From Hirudo medicinalis (lineage: Eukaryota; Annelida; Clitellata; Hirudinida; Hirudinidae): a stretch of 32,922 nucleotides of DNA. This document shows, piece by piece, positions 11,901 through 22,492 of the stretch (the stretch's first letter is position 1; each line of letters begins with the position of its first letter). The position numbers and the translations under genes are program-made. Location: the NCBI GenBank assembly GCA_011800805.1, contig MPNW01000629.1, positions 1 through 32,922 on the forward strand. Reading direction: 5' to 3'. The notes under the pieces are model-generated. The model was given only the letters and a program-made list of their open reading frames with translations, had not been told where the DNA came from and made no database searches.

Positions 11901-14900
11901 TTGTTCGAATTAGAGAAAATAATATCCGAGATAACACTTTGGTGAGAAAATGATTCTCCATCACTGATGGAGCCTCATTGTCTGAGGGTATCTGCTTAGC
12001 GTTTCCATTATTCCGACGAAAAGAACTTCCGATGGTTTTTGCATGACGGCAATTTATCTCTCCAAATGGACCCTCACGAGCACTCCTTCGTCATTAATTT
12101 ATCAGCTTCCCTGTCGTTTCTCATCTTGAAATATCTGAGATGTTTCTGTTTGAAGCGGATACAACATCCGACGTAGCGTAGCAATAGCTAACCTGCTGTT
12201 ACCTCGATGAGACATTGTACGAACGAAGTCTCTCCAGAGAAAGTTGTGATGGTTATTAAGATCAAGGACTTGATTTTCTTTGATCGTGCTTTATTGAAAT
12301 GTTCGAAAATAGCACAGGTGCTTTATATAAAATGGTCAGACGAGGTTATTGCTTGGGAACTACGCTACAGAAAAATGTCGGGGACCGTCCGAGCGCACTA
12401 AAATTTGAAAACGGTCTGCACTTTTAATCAAGAACATTCGTTGCCCGTTGGCCTGTTGTGTTAGAGGAAAGTTATAGCGCACACTTTTTTTTATGTCGCC
12501 TGCTTTTATGGGAAGCCATTTTTAAGGACAGCGCGAAATTGGAGAAATTCTCGGCTGAAATGTGTGGGAAACTTGTTTTCTCGACGAGAGGTTTTGTATC
12601 CATCAGCCTTAATCGGGTGAGTGCCACTTGCTACTGATCGCCTGTTAAGTTTCTACTCAAAGATTTAATGAAGTAAGTTAATCCAAGGCATGATAAGTGG
12701 ACAGCTATTCGCTCGACAGATGGTCTCCGACCATCTCAGTTGGTTCGATGTAAATGAGTTTATCATTGCCTCTAACAATTTTGACAACCATTACAACCGA
12801 CGGACACCCATTTGTTCCGGCTTGTAGGAAAGATATCGCGTGCTAACCCGACACGAGTGGGATTTGATTCATCTGCTAGATGGAATTCCCATGTTTTCAA
12901 TGAGACTATTTCGCTTCTTTTCTGATCAATGTCATAGAAAGGGGACCTTATCACAAGATCTGATGTATTTCTACTCGGGGAGTCTTAGAGGAATGATTCC
13001 TTAAGATGAGATTCATCGTTACCATGCTTTGTAATTACAAGGCCTGCATTCATTCTTACCGATGATACTAATTTCACTCATTCAGCTTTTAATTAAGCTC
13101 GTTATAATCTGACTGAGGTCGTCAAGTTTCCTTGATTTCCTGGAATTATTTAAAAAATTAGTGGAAGAATGTCAAATCGTTATGGGAACTGAGAGTCATT
13201 GACCGTCTCATCATCATCATCATCACCACCAACCACCATTACCACCACCATACATCATCATCACCACCAACCATCATTATCACCATCAACCATCATTATC
13301 ACCATCAACCATCATTATCACTACCAACTATCATTATAACACCAAGCATCGGTACCACCATCAACAATATTTTCAATGCTCGAGGAACCTTCCACTCACC
13401 TCTGATCAGTCTTGGTTTATGGCATTCCACAAAGTTCTTGTATTAATTCATAACTCTTTCACAGAGCGTGGTCATTATTTATTATTATTGTTATTTATTA
13501 TTATTATTATAATCATTATTATTTATTATTATTGTTATTTATTATTATTATTATTTATTATTATTATTATTAATAATAAGTGAGTTTTCTGCTGTTCACA
13601 AAATTTCGATCACCAATTGTACCTCTTCACCTAGAAATGAATTGTGCTCTCGCATCATCATGTTGTGTTTCATCACCATGGCAACGGAATAATGCCAGTC
13701 ATTCGTATTCACGGGAGACCATTTCACTGTTAATGTTATTACTTTGTAATTATCAACTCCATTAGCCACGTTTCCAGCCGCAGTTTGATGACGACTTCAT
13801 TTTATGTAACTTTAAATGGCTAATGTAATATACGTCCTCAATGCAACAGGTCTACCCAGACGTCGCTATCGAAAACATCATGGAGACGGTGAGCGATAAA
13901 GTGGTTCCGAGTTGGTGCCAGAAGGAAGACAAGCCTTGCCTGGATAGCTTTGTCGGTGTGGTACCCTACAAATGCTTGGGTGAGTATGAACCATTATACC
14001 CGCATGGTTGAGCAAATTAAAAATCAAGATGTTTCTTCCAGATTAGGGACGTAGTCATTATATGCGCGCGACTTGATAATTGCAGTCGGCTGACTAGTGA
14101 GTGATAAAACAATACCTGCCGTGCATTGCTGGAATGCACGTGCAGTAGCTGCGTGCGTGTGGGGGGGGTGGTGTGTGGGTGAATGTGGGGGAGACAAAAA
14201 GCACCATCAACGAGCAGTGAAGTCTCTCTATACATATTGATTCCTCCATTAAGGCGACCCCTCAGACACGAGATGGGCCCGTCTGGAAATGATGTCGTTG
14301 TCATCATCACCATCGCCGCCACCACTACCGTCATCATCACCGTCATCGTCATCACTTGGTGTTCGTAGAAGACATTCCGACGAATGAACGTTGGATTTTT
14401 ATCCATTAATTTGATGCTTTGAAGAAAATATTAAAGTACGGATATGTCAGATTCCTCAGTGTCCACGTCAGGATTGTCCGAATATTTTGCATAATCTCGG
14501 ACAAGAGTGAAAATTCAATTAGGCCCGAACGTACTCTGCAGATATTTGGATATTCAGCGTAGGGGTGGTGGATATGGGGGTGTTAGTTTCTCTATGTGCT
14601 TTATGGTGATAACGAGCCAATGGGCGGCCGTGGCACTAAGTCCACCCGAACTTTTTATGGTCTCCTCGCCATTTCCAGAGGCTTGTGGCATGATGTCGGA
14701 GGACGTCGTAAAATTCGAGAATACCGATGTTCATGTTTCTGCATATTGTGTCCGTTGGAGAACGTCAGACCGTCTTCTCTTAAATGTCTGCCGCTCGATA
14801 TCTCGTCTTTTATCGGCGAGTGTCTCTCGGTTGCTTACTTAAGCACGACTGAATGTAAATATTTACATCATGAAATGTCTTCATCATCGGTAGCATCGTC

Positions 14901-17900
14901 GAAATCATCATCATCGTCGTCGTCAGCATCGGCAACATCATCGTCGTATTCGTCACCGTAACTCGGCATGAGGATGGCATTCCATTCATCACTCAATACT
15001 TTTCCATTTCCCGTTCCCTCCTATAACAGCTGGAAAGTTTCAGAACGAAGCTCTTCTGGTTCCTGCTCCGTGCATCTTCGACCATCTTCACGACTCTGCG
15101 CAGTGCATGACTGCCAGAAGTTGGTCTGAAATGGCTGGAAAATCGTGCAAGGGCAGAGGACTCGTGCTCCACAAGAGCTCCATGTTGAAGCCGTGTGGCC
15201 TCAACAAGTTCACCGGGGTCGAGTTCGTCTGCTGTCCCAGTAGCTTTGAGGCCGGGTCGTTGGTTGGCACAGGTGCGTGTTTTATTCGTGGGGCTCTGAA
15301 ATAATTTTTAAAATCTAAAAGCATTTTATTCTGCTTTATCCTATTCGAAATTCAAAAGCTTTGAGAATTGGCAATGAAATGATATTTTCTTTAAAAATTA
15401 ATCGTCCGTGAAATAAGTAATTTAGTGCGTGAGAATAATTCCTGATGCAGAGTACGTGGTGGAATTAAGGCTCGCACCGGTGCACATCGTTCAAAAGGAA
15501 GTCCCCTGCGTCCGTGTTCACGACATCTAAGCTGCACCCAGGAACAGGAAAAGCATGGAAATGAGAATTCATGGATTCTTTGGACGCTCCACTGCATTCG
15601 TTGATGGCTTTCCACTTTAATTTACACTTGAGGATCTTCCTTGCGTGAATTTCAAAATCCTGCCAAAATTTTCAATAGGTAGTGCTTTGGAATTGTCTGC
15701 GAAAGAACTACAAAAACTAAAATCATGCACCGTGAATATTATCACCGTCATGAAGAGCACCAAGAAGTCATTATTACGAGACCCCTAAGACAGGCACAGA
15801 ACCCTGGATCTGAGCAAACACCGCTCAGACTGAAATCAAACATCGCGAGAAAATTGCTGGAAACCACACCGCGGCTTCGCATCATCAAACAAATCCCATG
15901 AATGTTTTCCAACTATTTTTTTTTCAGCACAACAAGCTGAGAACAAGACGAAGAAAGAAGCCACCCAAGTTGAACCCCACAAACTGGAGCAGCACACTGA
16001 CGGTGTGGTGAGTTCGAGGGCGAAGATTGTGGAGGCCTACTTGAACAGAGAGGAGTGGAGGAATGAGAAGCCGATGACTGAACATGACTTCTATCTCAAG
16101 GCCAAGAAAGATCTTGCCAAGCACCACAAGGAGAAGGTTAATGAGGTCAGTTGAATTTATTTATTTTTTTCTTCAATTCGATCAAACTGTTTTGAAGTAA
16201 TCATCAATGCTAAAAGGCACATTTATTTAGTGCCATGCGTTCGGCTTCATATTCCCAACGAACAAACGAATCTGTGATTTATGTAGCGCCAAACTTTCCC
16301 CAAGTAACCCACAACATCAGATTTCATAAACTCGCTTCGCGATGTGATATGACGTTTGGTCTCCGATATGAATTTTCGGATTTATATGCAATTACTTTCA
16401 TTTTGTCCATCCTGTCTTCAAAGCTAATCTGAGATTACTGTTTCCATTCATACAAACACCATTTATGTACGAGTGGTACATTGGCGTTGTTTTAAGCGTA
16501 CGTGTGATTGTATGTTTATCTGCAATGTTTATCTGCTTGTTTACCTCGTCTGCAGGCCTCCGAGATACGTGGAATATTGGTCTTCTGCGAAAGCATTGAA
16601 GTCTAAATTATGTGCACACAATAAATAAACCAGCCACATTCGCCTGCTCCCATTCCCGCCTCAGTCCAAGCCTTCCATGGCTCCCACTGGACTCTTGTTG
16701 TTGAATTTGTTGATTTTGTTGTTGTTGTTAATGTTGTTGATGTTGTTAATGTTGTTGTTGTTTATATGTTCACTTAAACCTGTGTTGATCTGTAGTTCCA
16801 AACGTAACATACAACTTGAGAAGTAGAGTCGAAGGAGCCCTGTTTTATCCTTTTGAGCCTCCTCACGATATCTCGGTGGCATCCTCTCATCAGAAGATTC
16901 CTCTCGTTCATTTTAGAATACCATTGTTGCTGGGTTTGTGTTTCATCCTTGGAAAGTACGGAGATCTGTCTTTATGTGTTTGTAGTGTTTATGCTGTGTT
17001 TGTGTTGTGTTGATGTTGTGTTTATAATGTATTGTGTTCGTAGCGTGTTGTTGTGTTCGTAGTGTGTTGTACTTGTTGTGTGTTGTTGAGTTTGGTGAGA
17101 ATTTTCATCTCCTCTCCTCAAATGTTGCTCGGATTGTTTTTGTTGTTCGAATCTCCTCGTATGAACGAACCTTTTATCGCTCCAACGATATCACAGTGTG
17201 CAGGGAAATGTAGTTGCAATTATTTTAATTATTGGTGGTGGTGATGGTGATGCTTTCATAATAACAAAGTTATTACTACAACAACAGTAGTAACTTACTA
17301 CTATTTTGCAACAACAACAATCATTCGACGATCATTCTGTTTCTGAGACTTGTTGAAAATCAGTGTTCGTTCAAAGTTTCAAGACTTTCTGTGTTTGTTT
17401 TTGTTAGTACCCCCCTTCCCTCCTCACACTCGCAATTCAATTACATCGGTTCGATACAAAGTGCGCATGAATCATCATCACAATCGATTCCACAGCGACA
17501 ACAGGAGGCGCATTTAAGAGGTTTTCCAGCATTTCCAGAGCGAGGAAGTCGCTGGAGATAAACATCTCCTTGGAGTTGCATCCGACTTCATCGGGCATGT
17601 TACTGCGTTCCATCGCAAGATTAAGTCGCTTTAAGACGACTGCTCTGGTGTGGATGTCGTTTGGGCGATGTTGTTGTTGACATTATGTTGTTGTTGTTGT
17701 TGTTGGAGATGTTGACATTATATTGTTGTTGTTGGAGATGTTGACATTATGTTGTTGGTTCGGAGTTGTTGAGTTGTGGAGTCTTTATGAAGGAGATACT
17801 GACTGACTGTTAGCTCGTCTCCCTCTCCTTTCTCTCTCTCTCTCTCTCTCTCTCTTTGTGCATTTCAATACTATGACCTGTTTATCGGTCAACAACTGAT

Positions 17901-20900
17901 CTAATTTCGCCCTTTGCAACACTTTTTTTCTATATAATTATTCTTTTATTATTATAAGAAATTATATAATTTCTATAATTATTTTTATTATTGTTATTAT
18001 TATTATTATTGTTGTTGTCGTTGTCGTTGTTGTTCTTGATGTGTGGTATTTCTTATGTTTGCTTTGCGATGTGCCTCTCCATGAAGCAGGTTGATTACTC
18101 AGCTTCGTGTGCAGTTATTTTAATCAACAGTCTCCTGCCTCCAATTTCGCTCTGATGACGACGACGACGACGACGACGATGATGATGATAATGATGAGGA
18201 TGACGACGACGATGATAATGATGAGGAGGACGACGACGACGATGATAATGATGAGGAGGATGACGACGATGATAATGATGATGAGGATGACGACGACGAT
18301 GATAATGATGATGAGGATGACGACAACGATGATAATGATGAGGAGGATGACGACGGCGACGGTGATGATAATGATGATGAGGATGACGACGACGATGACG
18401 ACATTTTCTTTACGTTAAAGTTGTATGAAGATCGTGACTGACCCACCCGTCCACCTACCTTACATTATAATGTAATAATTATAATTCTTGCATTTTGCTT
18501 CACGTCAAATGTTGAGCATTTCTATTGCAACAACTTTCGTGTTGTTGCTCGCTTAAACAAGATTAACAACACTCTCCACTGCAGGAATTAATTAAGCACT
18601 TAATAGTGATGATAACGTGATTATAAAAGTGTTATAATAAACATATAATTATTAATAATTATGTTATTATTATTATTATTATTATGAACCACAATATTTA
18701 TTATAATGTAATGTAACCATAATATTACGATGCGTATTCGTGGAACGACATCAAAAGCAGAATGTGCCCTCTGGTGATAATTCTGGAAACTATTAGAATT
18801 TCTTATTTCAGTTGGTCTACCCTTCATGGGATTAGATGGCTTTTGTGGTTGTTGTTGTACAGTTTTCAGTATTATCATTTTTGTCGTTGTTGTTGTTGTT
18901 GCTGTTGTTGCTACTGCTGTTGCTGTTGCTATTGTTGTTGTTATATTTTCTTTCTTTTTTTACTTTCCGACCAAAACAATCAAATAAACGAACGTCAGCG
19001 TAAAATGTTTAGAATCCCCCAACACGGCTCGGGATGACCATGGAATAATGAACTTAAGATGACTTGACATGTTCTGATATGCCCAGTAATAGCTTGCTGT
19101 TGTACTGACCAAACCTCAAGTGACCCTCTACAGCCATTCTTCCTTTTAACATAAAACTTTTGCATTATTATAATAATTATTATTATTATTGTTGTTGTTG
19201 TTGTTGTTGTTATTATTACAATAGAGCTTTTAAGAATATTATTGACTCCATAAACGTTCTGTGGAGATTGTCGATGTTAACTTTATGCCTGGAAAAGCTT
19301 CGTTTCCGGTCGGTCTCCTCAGTGGACTTCATGATGTCGTTGAGAACTCCACAACAATTTGCAATTTGATGATGCTCTTTTATCCATTAACAAAATGCCG
19401 TTACTATCGTCATCATCATCATCACCATCATCATCATCATTATCATCATCATTAATATCATCGTCGTCATCATCATTAATATCATCGTCGTCATCATCAT
19501 TAATATCATCGTCGTTACATCATTAATATCATCGTCGTTACATCATTATGTAATATTAAATTGTAATTGGTCTTTTACTGCTTTCTAAAGTCATTAGCAT
19601 AAGAATTAAAATAATAGAATTGTCTCTGTTTATTGAGGATCTCGAGCCTGCTTAAACATGCAACCTCCCAGGACGACCTTTGCTCCTTTCTGTCGTTAGA
19701 ATTAACTGCTTTGCATGTCAAACGAACTTCTGTTTGTACACTTTGTCGTGTGTGGCCATGCACAGTCTGTCCAGGGCTTCTTATCTGTGGGTTCTTTGCC
19801 TCGCAATTGATGTCCTCCTTGCAGGCTCATAACGTAAGACTTCTGGGGGGGGCCTTGGTGATCGGCTCTTACACAATATGAGAAGTTTAGCTTTTACCCT
19901 GATGATGTCATCGATGACTCTTGTCATTCAATGTTCAGTGTTTTGGCATGCAATCTCAGTCATCGTCAGGAATGAAAGGACGGAAATAAAACCTTCAAAA
20001 GGATCAAAAAGACGACGAGAACTCAACGAAGGTCATCTGAACTTTTTTTTCTGCTCAAAAGTTTCGAAATATTCGTCAGACGTGTGATGGAACTTTTTCA
20101 AAAAGGAAACAGGAAACAAAGTCAGCGATGATGATGACTCAGTTTGAATTATTATGACTCATAAGGTTAGCTGTTGTGATGCTGATGCTCAGCATAATTG
20201 TTCGAATTGAGCCATCATAATCATCATCAGAGCATCGGGCCTCCTCCTGACTCCCGATGAGGGTTTGATGGAATGTTGTCGAAAGTTGTCGGGTTTTCGA
20301 CCCAGCTTGCTCCTTAAGCCTTACGAATGAGGCGTGAGATACAAACGTCGACCTAGAACATTGGAGACATTCTTTTAAAAGTTAATTTCGACCATTTATC
20401 GAACAAATTCAGTGAAAATATCGAACGTTGTTTTGCTTGCAAATAAAGGTGGCTGTCTCTGCTTTGCATAAAAAATTCTAAGCGCAAACTTGGTTATTTT
20501 CGTCTTCAAAGGGGAATGAATTGTTCGCTTAATGGTGATCTAAGGGTGGAGTAGAATGGAGTAGGATGGAGTAGGATGGAGTAGAATGGAGTAGGATGGA
20601 GTAGGATGGAGTAGAATGGAGTAGAGCCACGAATGGAGTTGAAACGTCTGGAAATAAGGATCTATGATGGCCATGCATTTCAGAGACTTAATTTCATTTA
20701 ATGAGGAGAAGTGGCTGTCTTTCAATAACCGAGATTTTCTTGTTTTTCGATCTTCTGTTTTAAAAGAAGATGTTTTATTTTGAATGTTTTACTTTGATTT
20801 TCTATTTTCGCGATTCATCAAAGAAATTCGTTTGAAATTCAATCTCATTGAAAGTCGTTAAGAAAATCTTTATAAATAAAGATTATAATGAAAAAACATG

Positions 20901-21529
20901 ATTACTCGAATTATGAATAAAATCAAGAGAAACTAAGGAACGCAGACTAAAAAAAAGATCACAAATTAAAAAGAAGAAATATTCCCTGCCACATTCCCGC
21001 TCTTGACAAAGTCCCATTCGTCTTGGCGGAGGAGTTTTTTTTGTATTCCTCCTCTTCCACCTTCTCACGTGACTGACGTTCCAACAAAAGTTGACGAATC
21101 CTCTCCTGGCTTTCCTCTCTGACTCTGTATTTCTCTGTTGACCTTTCAATGACCTCAGCTCATCACAATCTCTTTAGCCTCAGGTCACTTCAAGTTCGGA
21201 CTTTTAATAGCAGACGTTAGTTAGTTTGTTTTTTATAAAAAAGTCTTTCATCGGGGGTTCCAGGTTGGAAATTTAAGAGTGCAGTTTGAGGCCGTGGGAG
21301 TTTACCAGTGCTTGTTTGCTCTTTGTTTGTTCGTGTTTGTCAAAGCGTGCGTGTTGATTGTGAAATGGTGTCCGTGTGATTGTGGAGTTTCGAGCTGCAC
21401 GTGATTAATGTCGAATGTTTTCGGTCTTTTCATCTTTCCATTAATGGAAGACTTGGGTGATTTTCATTTGTGAATGTCTTCACCATTCTCGACGTATTTA
21501 ATTATTATTATTAGTAGTAGTATTCGTCG

Positions 21530-21560
<31 letters not shown>

Positions 21561-22426
21561 TACTTTTATCATGGCATCATTATCATAATTACTCAAATCA
21601 CTCGAGCGGAAGCTCCCCCCATCCCTCACCAGCAATCCACGTCGTTGATGTTGTGTTTTCGTGGTGAAAATAATCGAACATTTTAGAATTATTTATCGCT
21701 CGACGAGGAGAAATGTTTTCCAGTCCTGAATTTATGGCGGACATGTTTGGATTTCAGTTGAGACCTTCTCTGTCTGACGTCGTAAGCAATCATTACACGC
21801 TCAGGAGCTCTTGAGATTGGAATAGTTAGGGACGTATTTATTTTATAAGTCAACCTGCAACACAACTTTGTTGTTATTATTATTATTGTTGTTGTTGTTG
21901 TTGTTATTGTTATTATTATTACTATTATTATTATTATTATTATTATTACAGTTACAGCTTACTAATAATCGGACGAATGATGGCCTTAATCAATGATGCT
22001 TCGTTGAGTGTCCTGAGATGACGAATGGTGAATTTATGAGGGGATTTCTTGTTAAGTGCATCCATGCATTCATTCACATCCTCACGTGTCTCCGACCCTG
22101 CTCCATGCCCCTTAGATTTACTGGGCACTCTGTCTGCTCATTCCGACAGGATTTGTTTCTTTTATTCAACCATCGGTCCATCCGTGAACTTCAGTTTGTG
22201 GGGGTCCAAATACAAAGGTGTTGCCTCTCAATTGTCTGCCAATGTTTGCTTAGGTGCATGACTTTTAAGGAAAAAAACTTATAAAAGATTGCATTCAGAA
22301 ATAATAACATTTACCATTGCACCTATTATGGGACGCGATAATTAATGTGTGGCTATGCTTTTAGAAATATTACTTTCTTCTGTTCGTCGTCATCATCATC
22401 ATCATCACCATCACTATCATCGTCAT

Positions 22427-22492
<66 letters not shown>

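Larger units (their letters stand above)
9177..13849 (+). other. APP intron 2 (4.7 kb)
   Basis: It begins CAT|GTTAGT and ends CAACAG. I found no nested gene; frames of 60-80 codons (10659-10871, 11442-11678, 12207-12401) look like chance. Two repeat tracts lie near its 3' end. Confidence 0.8.

Noticed and set aside
18107..18446. Overlapping frames of over 100 codons on both strands (Met-Thr rich and poly-Ser)
   Set aside because: Both are readings of the GAC/GAT minisatellite in APP intron 5.
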